The position numbers and the translations under genes are program-made. DNA of 30,780 nucleotides from Caulobacteraceae bacterium (GTDB lineage Bacteria; Pseudomonadota; Alphaproteobacteria; Caulobacterales; Caulobacteraceae). The notes beneath the pieces were generated by a model, which saw only the letters and a list, made by a program, of their open reading frames with translations, ran no database searches and was not told the origin of the DNA. The stretch spans positions 1 through 30,780 of the forward strand of contig JACDGF010000001.1 of assembly GCA_013815405.1 (NCBI GenBank), read 5' to 3'. This document shows positions 24,917 to 30,780 of this stretch, one piece after another. Every line of letters begins with the position of its first letter. Position 1 is the stretch's first letter.

Positions 24917-25540
24917 CTACGCCAGGTTGTACGCCCCGCCCTTCTCCACGGCCTTCTTGAACGCCGGCCGGGCGTGGAGCCGATCCAGCCAGGCGGTGAG
25001 GTTCGGATAGGGGGTCAGGCGGCCGAAGGCGCGCGCCACCTCGGCGACGAAGCTCAACTGCACGTCCGCGCCGCTGAACTCCTCGCCCAGGATATAGGGC
25101 CGCCCTTCCAGGGCCGTTTCGATGTAGCCGAGGTGGTTGGCGATCTCGCTGTCGATCCGGTCCTTCAGCGGCGCGGCCGCGTCGCCCAGGCGCATGGTGT
25201 AGAGCAGGAGCATGAGGGGCAGCATGGCCGAGCCCTCGGCATAGTGCAGCCATTCTAGATAGGTCTCGTAGTCGGCGCCGTCGGGCCCGGGGGTGAGGCG
25301 GCCATGGCCGTGGGTGCGGATGAGGTAGTCCACGATGGCCCCGGATTCGGCCATGGTGTGGTTCCCCTCCCTGATCACCGGCGACTTGCCCAGGGGATGG
25401 ACCTCTTTCAGTTCCGGCGGCGCGAGGTTGGTGTCCTTGTCGCGCTGGTAGAACTTGATTTCGTAAGGGACCTCCAGCTCCTCGAGAAGCCACAGCACCC
25501 GCTGCGAGCGCGAATTGTTCAGGTGGTGGACGACGATCAT
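24917..25540 (-). CDS. Glutathione S-transferase family protein
   Basis: This 207-residue protein has an N-terminal thioredoxin-like domain with VHHLNNSRSQRVLWLLEELE, the conserved cis-Pro region GKSPVIREGNHTMAESGAIV, and a C-terminal all-helical domain with LGEEFSGADVQLSFVAEVAR and YPNLTAWLDRLHARPAFKKA. It probably conjugates or reduces electrophiles with glutathione in the cytoplasm. The first-helix Asn/Ser-rich start provides the usual catalytic Ser or Asn. The longer upstream frame does not belong. It converges on the hydrolase gene (10 nt between stops) and is divergent from the HIG1 gene. Confidence 0.9.
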   Translation of the reverse strand: MIVVHHLNNSRSQRVLWLLEELEVPYEIKFYQRDKDTNLAPPELKEVHPLGKSPVIREGNHTMAESGAIVDYLIRTHGHGRLTPGPDGADYETYLEWLHYAEGSAMLPLMLLLYTMRLGDAAAPLKDRIDSEIANHLGYIETALEGRPYILGEEFSGADVQLSFVAEVARAFGRLTPYPNLTAWLDRLHARPAFKKAVEKGGAYNLA

Positions 25541-25633
25541 CGCGGCGGCTCTCCCAGGGCGGCTCCCCCTTTTCCATAAGGGGCGCCGGCCCGGCGGTGG
25601 CAAGGGGCGCCGCGAGGCGCTAGGCTTGCTGTC

Positions 25634-25834
25634 ATGCGCGATATCTTCGATCTGTTGATCCCCCTGGCCCTGGCCGCAGTGGCCATCACCCTGGGCTTCG
25701 GCATCTACACCCTCTTCCGGGGCGGGGAGTTCGGCCTCAAATGGTCCAACAAGCTGATGCGCCTGCGCGTCCTCCTGCAGGCCTGCGCCATCCTCATCCT
25801 GGTCGCCGCCTTCGCCTGGCGCGGGCGCCATTGA
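25634..25834 (+). CDS. HIG1-domain twin-transmembrane protein
   Basis: This 66-residue protein has two membrane helices (about residues 7-27 and 46-62) around a conserved loop. The loop RGGEFGLKWSNKLMRLRVLL matches the GGEFNxKxSNKLMRxRV motif of HIG1-domain twin-membrane proteins in alphaproteobacteria, which are related to respiratory supercomplex factors. The stop at 25832-25834 overlaps the ribosome binding site of the next gene. This pairing with a cobalamin adenosyltransferase is common in the group. Confidence 0.88.
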   Translation: MRDIFDLLIPLALAAVAITLGFGIYTLFRGGEFGLKWSNKLMRLRVLLQACAILILVAAFAWRGRH

Positions 25835-25848
25835 GGAGGGCCTGAGCC

Positions 25849-26430
25849 GTGGTGACCCTCGACCGCATCTACACCCGAGCTGGCGACGGCGGCAAAACCC
25901 GCCTCTCCACCGGCCAGAGCGTCAGCAAGGCGAGCGCCCGGGTCGAGGCCTATGGCGGCGTCGACGAGCTGAACGCCGTCCTGGGCGTGGCGCGGCGGGA
26001 GACGGCCGGCGACGAGGGCCTCGATGCGATGCTGGCGCGAATCCAGAACGATCTCTTCGATCTGGGGGCCGACCTGGCGACGCCAGAGCGCCGGGAGAAC
26101 GCGCCGGAGGCCCTGCGCATCACCGCCGGCCAGGTGGAGCGACTCGAACGGGAGATCGACGGCCTGAACGCGAGCCTCTCCCCCCTGACCTCCTTCGTCC
26201 TTCCCGGCGGCTCGCCGGCCTCGGCGGCGCTCCACCTCGCCCGGACGGTCTGCCGGCGCGCCGAACGCATGGCCGTGGCCTTCGCCGAGGCGGAGGGGGT
26301 GGGCGTCCACCAGCAGGCCCTGCGCTACCTCAACCGCCTCTCGGACCTGCTGTTCGTCGCCGCGCGGTTCGCCAACGGCCAGGGGAAGGGGGATGTCCTC
26401 TGGACGCCGGGGGGGACGCGAGGGGCGTAG
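25849..26430 (+). CDS. pduO: PduO-type cob(I)alamin adenosyltransferase
   Basis: The 193 residues begin MVTLDRIYTRAGDGGKTRLS, the ATP-binding start of PduO-type enzymes. VEAYGGVDELNAVLGVARRE and later TSFVLPGGSPASAALHLART, RRAERMAV and LRYLNRLSDLLFVAARFAN follow. It transfers the adenosyl group of ATP to cob(I)alamin to make coenzyme B12. Translation starts at GTG behind GAGGAGGG, 14 nt after the HIG1 stop. The pair is co-transcribed. No other B12 gene is in this window, so it probably serves B12 salvage. Confidence 0.93.
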   Translation: MVTLDRIYTRAGDGGKTRLSTGQSVSKASARVEAYGGVDELNAVLGVARRETAGDEGLDAMLARIQNDLFDLGADLATPERRENAPEALRITAGQVERLEREIDGLNASLSPLTSFVLPGGSPASAALHLARTVCRRAERMAVAFAEAEGVGVHQQALRYLNRLSDLLFVAARFANGQGKGDVLWTPGGTRGA

Positions 26431-26855
26431 GCGGAGGAGGGGTCAACTTAGGAACGGCCCGATGGCAACTTCTTGGCCGCTTCTGGCCGCGGCCGGGCCG
26501 CGGCCGGGCCGCAAAGTGGCCGCCGCTTGGCTGCTTTCCGGCCGCTGGGGCGCCCCATCGGGGCAGCATCGAATGGACGTAGACTCTAGTGATTTCAACG
26601 TCATACCACTTTGGGGAGGGCATCGAGCGGGCGGGGGAACAGTGCGCGGGCGATTCCGGGACGAGCGACGCCCCGACTTCCGTCGCGCGAATGATCCCCA
26701 CTGGCCCGCGTCTCGTCATACCTGCATATTGCAATATACTTCTGTGCTCGTCAAACCGGTGCAATAGGCGCAATAGGCCCCTTCCTCGGGTATGAGGTTG
26801 GGGTTATGTTTCGTACGGTGTCGCCGTAATCCAGGGGCCCTAGAGGGGAAAACGC
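26431..26855. other. 425-bp non-coding stretch with GC-rich tandem repeat and a palindrome
   Basis: I see no gene. The first part is very GC-rich and contains GCGGCCGGGCC twice in tandem (26489-26510), amid several TGGCCGC copies. The second part, from about 26570, is clearly richer in A/T. It contains the 12-bp palindrome ATATTGCAATAT at 26726-26737 and the short direct repeat GCAATAGG twice near 26761-26780. This looks like the upstream control region of the frameshifted secreted protein. The abrupt base-composition change suggests a foreign segment joined to the adenosyltransferase gene. Confidence 0.5.
26726..26737. promoter_or_regulatory. 12-bp perfect palindrome, possible operator
   Basis: ATATTGCAATAT is identical to its reverse complement. 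It lies about 120 nt upstream of the secreted-protein start in an A/T-rich stretch. It could be the site of a dimeric regulator, but a palindrome this A/T-rich also arises by chance. Confidence 0.3.
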
Positions 26856-27430
26856 ATGAAAATTCTCGCCGTTTCCGCCTTGTCGGCTGGTGTGATCGTT
26901 TCTTGCGCGGCGCATGCCAACACCAATCTGTTGGCAAACGGCAGTTTCGAAACGGGCATGTTCACCAGTTGGCATCATCACAATCTCCCCGCCCAATTTC
27001 CAGCAATCGTCGTCAACAACGCCGTTATTGCTTCGACGGAGCCGACGGGGGGGGGGTCGAGCCCCGATCCAATCGGTACTCACTACGTTTTGTTTAATGG
27101 CAACCCGGACCATGAAAGCATAACTCAAAAGATTTTCTTGTCCCCTGGAGTCTATGAAGCAGGATTTACCGCTCAGCCTAATAACTATCAAAACCCAGGA
27201 GAAGAAACGTTCACAGTCTCGGTAGGGGCACTCCTGTCGCATCCATTGACTCTGGAAGTACTAACGCAAATCAGTGGTATCTGATATCAGGAACCATTAC
27301 AATTCAGAATGCTGGGACTTACGTGGTCAGGTTCAAATATGATGTAAAAAGGGCCATCGGCCGAGATCTGTTCGCCGATCGTCTATACCTGATCCCCATT
27401 GGCACAGCGCGTCAACACACCAAACGCTAG
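26856..27430 (+). pseudogene. Secreted protein broken by a frameshift
   Basis: The ATG follows AGAGGGGAA. An N-terminal signal peptide (MKILAVSALSAGVIVSCAAHA) precedes NLLANGSFETG, the start of many secreted beta-sandwich proteins, including PEP-CTERM-associated ones. In the first frame the protein stops at 27282-27284. From 27227, the -1 frame continues as GTPVASIDSGSTNANQWYLI, SGTITIQNAGTYVVRFKYDV and DRLYLIPIG, to a TAG at 27428-27430. Adding one G to the G4 run at 27225-27228 joins the frames as a 191-residue protein. No sorting signal is present at the end, so if it was a PEP-CTERM protein the anchor has been lost. A G10 tract lies at 27047-27056. The gene is more A/T-rich than its neighbours. 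Confidence 0.65.
27047..27056 (+). repeat. G10 homopolymer tract within the secreted-protein gene
   Basis: Ten consecutive G bases encode Thr-Gly-Gly-Gly. Such tracts slip during replication and can switch genes on and off. Here the tract itself is in frame; the frameshift is about 170 bases further on. Confidence 0.75.
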
Positions 27431-27463
27431 ACTACCCGGTTTTCCGGGCGCCAAGCGCTTGGT

Positions 27464-27691
27464 TCAGGGCTTGGCGTCCTCAGGCGGCAGCTTCGGCAGC
27501 GCCCTGGCCGTGATCCGCCAGATCGGGATCGGGGTCAGGCACTGGCCGTCGCGGGGGTCCCACCAGTCGCCGCCGCGCTCGCAGCGCTGGGCGGGCCAGA
27601 CGTAGATCATGTCATAGCCGAGCATGCCCAGGGCGGCGGCGAGGAAGAGGCCCAGGGCGAGGAGCTTGGCGTTGGTGATCCAGGAATTCAT
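27464..27691 (-). CDS. Small single-pass membrane protein
   Basis: The 75 residues begin MNSWITNAKLLALGLFLAAA, with one membrane helix at about 8-24. An exposed part follows, with VWPAQRCERGGDWWDPRDGQ (Cys37, Cys51), then PIPIWRITARALPKLPPEDAK. The two cysteines could form a disulphide in the periplasm. I recognise no named family. The ATG at 27691 is chosen because it starts the hydrophobic helix; the upstream frame is antisense to etfB. It is divergent from etfB and converges on the frameshifted secreted-protein gene. Confidence 0.65.
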   Translation of the reverse strand: MNSWITNAKLLALGLFLAAALGMLGYDMIYVWPAQRCERGGDWWDPRDGQCLTPIPIWRITARALPKLPPEDAKP

Positions 27692-27730
27692 GCGCGGGTC
27701 TGATATAGGGGCGAGGCGGCGGGTGCCAGC

Positions 27731-27788
27731 CCCCGGGGCGCTGGGAAAGAGCGGGCTGACAAACCCCGCGCTCCGGGGAAGGGGGCGT
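27731..27788. repeat. GC-rich inverted repeat between divergent genes
   Basis: CCCCGGGGCGC (27731-27741) and GCGCTCCGGGG (27778-27788) are complementary except for one base. They enclose a second small hairpin (GCGGG/CCCGC, about 27761-27779). They lie in the intergenic region between the small membrane protein and etfB, so they could be an operator or leader structure. Confidence 0.4.
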
Positions 27789-27883
27789 TCGCCCGACGGC
27801 CCTGCCCCCCCAAGCTTGCATTGCGCGCCCGGGGCGCTATTGCCCTTTTCGCGCGCGATCGGCGCGGGTTTGCGGTGCGGGCG

Positions 27884-28633
27884 ATGAAGATACTGGTTCC
27901 GGTCAAGCGGGCGATCGATTCCAACGTCAAGGCGCGGGTCAAGTCCGACCAGACCGGCGTCGACCTGGCCAATGTGAAGATGTCGATGAACCCCTTCTGC
28001 GAGATCGCCGTCGAAGAGGCGGTGCGCCTGAAGGAGAAGGGCCTGGCGGAGGAGATCGTCGCCGTCTCGATCGGCCCGATCCAGGCCCAGGAGACCATCC
28101 GCACGGCCCTGGCCATCGGGGCGGACCGCGGCATATTGATCCAGACCGACGCCGATCCGGAGCCGCTCGAAGTGGCCAAGCTGCTGAAGGCCGTGGCCCT
28201 GGCCGAGGCGCCCCGGCTGATCCTGATGGGCAAGCAGGCGATCGACGGCGACAACAACGCGGTGGGCCAGATGCTGTCGGCCTTGCTGGATTGGCCGCAG
28301 GCGACCTTCGCCTACAAGATCGAGCTTTCGCCCCAGGTGGTGCGCGTGACCCGCGAGGTCGACGGCGGCCTGCAGACTCTCGAACTCGACCTTCCGGCCG
28401 TGGTCACCGCCGATCTGCGCCTGAACGAGCCGCGCTACGCCTCGCTGCCCAACATCATGAAGGCCAAGAAGAAGACGATCGACGTTAAAACCGCGGACGA
28501 CTACGGCGGCGCCGGCGCCGGCCATCTCAAGGTGCTCAGGGTGACCGAGCCGGCCAGGCGCACGGCCGGGGTGAAGGTGGAGAACGCGGCCGATCTGGTG
28601 GCCCGATTGAAGACCGAAGCGGGGGTGCTCTGA
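27884..28633 (+). CDS. etfB: Electron transfer flavoprotein, beta subunit
   Basis: This 249-residue protein opens with [20 protein letters not shown] and contains [40 protein letters not shown], and [16 protein letters not shown] (AMP and FAD contact region). A C-terminal [20 protein letters not shown] recognition loop follows. With EtfA it forms the soluble flavoprotein that carries electrons from acyl-CoA dehydrogenases to the quinone pool through ETF:quinone oxidoreductase. The ATG at 27884 starts the family consensus. The stop overlaps the etfA start by one base (TGATG), so the subunits are translated together. Confidence 0.95.
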   Translation: MKILVPVKRAIDSNVKARVKSDQTGVDLANVKMSMNPFCEIAVEEAVRLKEKGLAEEIVAVSIGPIQAQETIRTALAIGADRGILIQTDADPEPLEVAKLLKAVALAEAPRLILMGKQAIDGDNNAVGQMLSALLDWPQATFAYKIELSPQVVRVTREVDGGLQTLELDLPAVVTADLRLNEPRYASLPNIMKAKKKTIDVKTADDYGGAGAGHLKVLRVTEPARRTAGVKVENAADLVARLKTEAGVL

Positions 28634-29577
28634 TGGCCGTGCTCGTCGTCGCCGACCATGACAACGCCCAGCTCAAGGACAACACCCACAAGACGGTCAC
28701 CGCCGCCCTGGCGCTCACGAGCGACGTGGATGTGCTGGTGGCCGGCGCGGGCGTGACGGATGTGGCGGCCCAGGCGGCCAGGATCGCGGGGGTGCGCAAA
28801 GTGCTGACCGCCGAAAGCGAGGCCCTCGGCAAGCAGATCGCGGAAGCCCTGTCGGGCTGCGTCGTCCCCCTGATGGGCGGCTATGACGCGGTGCTGGCGC
28901 CGGCGACCTCGGTGGGGAAGAACTTCTCCCCCAGGGTTGCGGCCCTGCTGGACGTGGCGCCGATCTCCGAGATCGTCGAGGTCGTCGGGGCCGACACCTT
29001 CACGCGCCCGATCTACGCCGGCAACGCCCTGGAAACGGTCCAGTCGTCGGACGCCAAAAGGGTGATCACCGTGCGCGCCACGGCGTTCAAGGCGGCCGAG
29101 GAGGGCGGCTCGGCGCCGGTCGAGGCGGTCGATCCGGGACCGGGCGCGCCGGCGACGCGGTTCGTCTCCGAAGAGATACTGAAATCCGACCGGCCGGAGC
29201 TGGCGGCCGCCAAGATCGTCGTCTCTGGCGGGCGCGCGATGGGCTCGGCCGAGGAATTCCACAGGGTGATCGAGCCGCTCGCCGATCGGCTGGGCGCGGC
29301 GGTCGGCGCCTCGCGCGCCGCGGTGGACGCAGGCTACGCGCCCAACGATTACCAGGTGGGCCAGACCGGCAAGGTGGTGGCGCCGCAGCTCTATATCGCG
29401 ATCGGGATTTCCGGGGCCATCCAGCACCTGGCCGGGATGAAGGATTCCAAGGTGATCGTGGCGATCAACAAGGACGCCGACGCGCCGATCTTCCAGGTCG
29501 CCGACTACGGCCTGGTGGCCGACTACAAGACTGCCGTGCCGGAGCTGATGGCGGCGCTGGCCGCGGCCGGAAAATAA
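28633..29577 (+). CDS. etfA: Electron transfer flavoprotein, alpha subunit
   Basis: The 314 residues begin [20 protein letters not shown]. The C-terminal FAD domain carries [60 protein letters not shown] and [20 protein letters not shown], the signature region of EtfA. It binds FAD and completes the heterodimer with EtfB. All family motifs are intact and length is normal. It overlaps etfB by one base and is followed, after 131 nt, by the 3-hydroxybutyryl-CoA dehydrogenase gene, which supports a fatty-acid or polyhydroxybutyrate role. Confidence 0.96.
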   Translation: MAVLVVADHDNAQLKDNTHKTVTAALALTSDVDVLVAGAGVTDVAAQAARIAGVRKVLTAESEALGKQIAEALSGCVVPLMGGYDAVLAPATSVGKNFSPRVAALLDVAPISEIVEVVGADTFTRPIYAGNALETVQSSDAKRVITVRATAFKAAEEGGSAPVEAVDPGPGAPATRFVSEEILKSDRPELAAAKIVVSGGRAMGSAEEFHRVIEPLADRLGAAVGASRAAVDAGYAPNDYQVGQTGKVVAPQLYIAIGISGAIQHLAGMKDSKVIVAINKDADAPIFQVADYGLVADYKTAVPELMAALAAAGK

Positions 29578-29708
29578 GGCGCGACCGCTTGGGGGCGCGC
29601 TGCATTGCAGCAAAAGCTTGGCGCCGCCCCGATCGGTCGTGTTAGAAAGCCGCCGAAGGTCGAACGGACGGATCGGCGCGTCGATTTTTGGCGCCCAGGG
29701 CGGTGTGG

Positions 29709-30587
29709 ATGACGGAAATCAAGACGGTCGGCGTGATCGGCGCGGGCCAGATGGGCGGGGGGATCGCCCACGTCTGCGCCCTGGCCGGGTACGACGTCCT
29801 GCTGAACGACCTGTCACCGGAGAGGATCGCCGAAAGCTTGGCGCGGATCGAGCGTAACCTGAGCCGCCAGGTCTCCAAGGGGGTCGTCGCCGAAGCGGAC
29901 ATGCGCGCGGCTCTTTCGAGGATCAGGCCGACGCCCGAACTCGCGGCGATAGGCCAAGCGGATCTGACCATCGAATCGGCCACCGAAGACGAAGAAACCA
30001 AGAAACAGATCTTCCGGGCCCTCCAGCCCCACCTTTCGCCCGGCGCTCTCCTGGCCTCCAACACCTCCTCCATCTCGATCACTCGCCTGGCCTCGTCCAC
30101 CGACCGGCCCGAACGGTTCATCGGCCTGCATTTCATGAATCCCGCGCCGCTGATGAACCTGGTCGAGATCATCCGCGGGATAGCGACCGACGCGGCGACC
30201 TACGACGTCGCCGTGGCCTTCGCCAAATCGTTGGGAAAGACGACGGCCAATGCGGAGGATTTCCCCGCCTTCATCGTCAACCGCGTCCTGGTGCCGATGA
30301 TCAACGAGGCGATCTACACCCTCTACGAGGGCGTCGGCACGGTGGAGGCGATCGATACGGCGATGAAGCTGGGCGCGAACCATCCCATGGGCCCGCTGGA
30401 ACTGGGGGACTTCATCGGCCTGGACACGGTGCTTTCGATCATGAACGTGCTGCATGACGGCTTGGCCGATTCGAAATACCGCCCCTGCCCGCTGCTGGTG
30501 AAATATGTCGAGGCCGGCTGGCTGGGCCGCAAAGCGGGGCGCGGGTTCTACGACTATCGCGGCGAACACCCGGTGCCGACGCGATAG
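29709..30587 (+). CDS. hbd: 3-Hydroxybutyryl-CoA dehydrogenase
   Basis: This 292-residue enzyme has an N-terminal Rossmann fold with GAGQMGGGIA (GxGxxG at residues 11-16), an ASNTSSISITRLASSTDRPE segment, the catalytic-His region GLHFMNPAPLMNLVEII, and the C-terminal dimerisation domain with NRVLVPMINEAIYTLYEGVG and GANHPMGPLELGDFIGLDTV. It interconverts acetoacetyl-CoA and 3-hydroxybutyryl-CoA with NAD(P)H. ATG 29709 begins the family consensus; GTG 29706 is a minor alternative. It is the short stand-alone form, not the FadB-like multifunctional one, and sits with etfBA. Confidence 0.95.
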   Translation: MTEIKTVGVIGAGQMGGGIAHVCALAGYDVLLNDLSPERIAESLARIERNLSRQVSKGVVAEADMRAALSRIRPTPELAAIGQADLTIESATEDEETKKQIFRALQPHLSPGALLASNTSSISITRLASSTDRPERFIGLHFMNPAPLMNLVEIIRGIATDAATYDVAVAFAKSLGKTTANAEDFPAFIVNRVLVPMINEAIYTLYEGVGTVEAIDTAMKLGANHPMGPLELGDFIGLDTVLSIMNVLHDGLADSKYRPCPLLVKYVEAGWLGRKAGRGFYDYRGEHPVPTR

Positions 30588-30780
30588 CGTTACCAGATCA
30601 CCTCGACGCCATAGGCGGGGCTCATGAACACCTTCCCAAAGGGAGAGGGAGGGGCCCATGGCGCAGCCATGGGAGCTTACCACCCATCAGAAAAGTCTTG
30701 CTCTGAGGAATCGTGATGTGATTCGAGGAATCCGCTTTGATTGGGCGGAGGATTTTGGATGGGCGGGATTGAAACGGTGG
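30588..30780. other. Right-edge stretch with a hairpin and no identifiable gene
   Basis: A short reading frame on the minus strand (ending at 30591) and one running off the right edge on the plus strand from GTG 30718 exist. Neither can be assigned. The stretch holds the hairpin at 30655-30673 and, near 30704-30732, two copies of GAGGAATC. A gene may begin beyond the edge. Confidence 0.4.
30655..30673. repeat. Perfect hairpin downstream of hbd
   Basis: CCCATGG and CCATGGG enclose the five-base loop CGCAG, giving a 7-bp stem. It lies 67 nt after the hbd stop and could mark the 3' end of the etf-hbd transcript. There is no T-tract. Confidence 0.4.

Noticed and set aside
30718..30780. Partial gene starting at GTG 30718 and leaving the window
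   Set aside because: Only 21 codons are visible, with no convincing ribosome binding site or family pattern.

Overview
The window is a high-GC chromosomal segment from an alphaproteobacterium, most likely of the Caulobacterales (Caulobacter/Phenylobacterium-like). The evidence is a giant NAD-specific glutamate dehydrogenase of the roughly 1,600-residue class, a rbfA-truB-rpsO-pnp block, a HIG1-type twin-membrane protein followed by a PduO-type adenosyltransferase, and an etfB-etfA-3-hydroxybutyryl-CoA dehydrogenase block. All identifications were made by reading the sequence; no database search was run.

Layout. 1-2529: a small CopG-like protein and a frameshifted small membrane protein, then a DUF2007-type protein divergent from an AI-2E-family permease. 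2997-9848: the NAD-glutamate dehydrogenase, a palindromic intergenic repeat, a small antitoxin-like protein and UbiD. 9955-14519: a tightly coupled two-gene unit, a 995-residue tubulin/FtsZ-superfamily protein overlapping by 4 nt a protein built as Cys4 zinc ribbon, one membrane helix, PstS-like domain and OmpA peptidoglycan-binding domain. This is the most interesting system in the window. 14530-17034: an accessory patch with a small basic protein, an XRE antitoxin-like regulator, the tail of a ParD antitoxin, a two-gene minus-strand pair (an uncharacterised protein and a degenerate serine-recombinase-like protein) and a divergent uracil-DNA-glycosylase-like protein.

17099-21875: YceI, then the conserved ribosome-maturation and RNA-decay block rbfA, truB, rpsO, pnp. 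21895-23573: a large palindromic element with perfect 25-bp arms, a mazE-mazF toxin-antitoxin pair with a perfect 18-bp palindrome at its promoter, and a divergent Mrr-type restriction endonuclease, which together form a small defence patch. 23599-26430: an unknown conserved protein, an alpha/beta hydrolase, a glutathione S-transferase, the HIG1 protein and the adenosyltransferase. 26431-27430: an A/T-richer insertion-like stretch with a frameshifted secreted protein containing a G10 tract. 27464-30587: a small membrane protein divergent from etfB-etfA and 3-hydroxybutyryl-CoA dehydrogenase. 30588-30780 holds a hairpin and no identifiable gene.

Housekeeping parts (glutamate catabolism, ubiquinone synthesis, ribosome maturation, RNA decay, beta-oxidation electron transfer) alternate with accessory parts that carry toxin-antitoxin genes, restriction, gene decay and the tubulin unit. 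No rRNA, tRNA, CRISPR array or intact insertion sequence was found.
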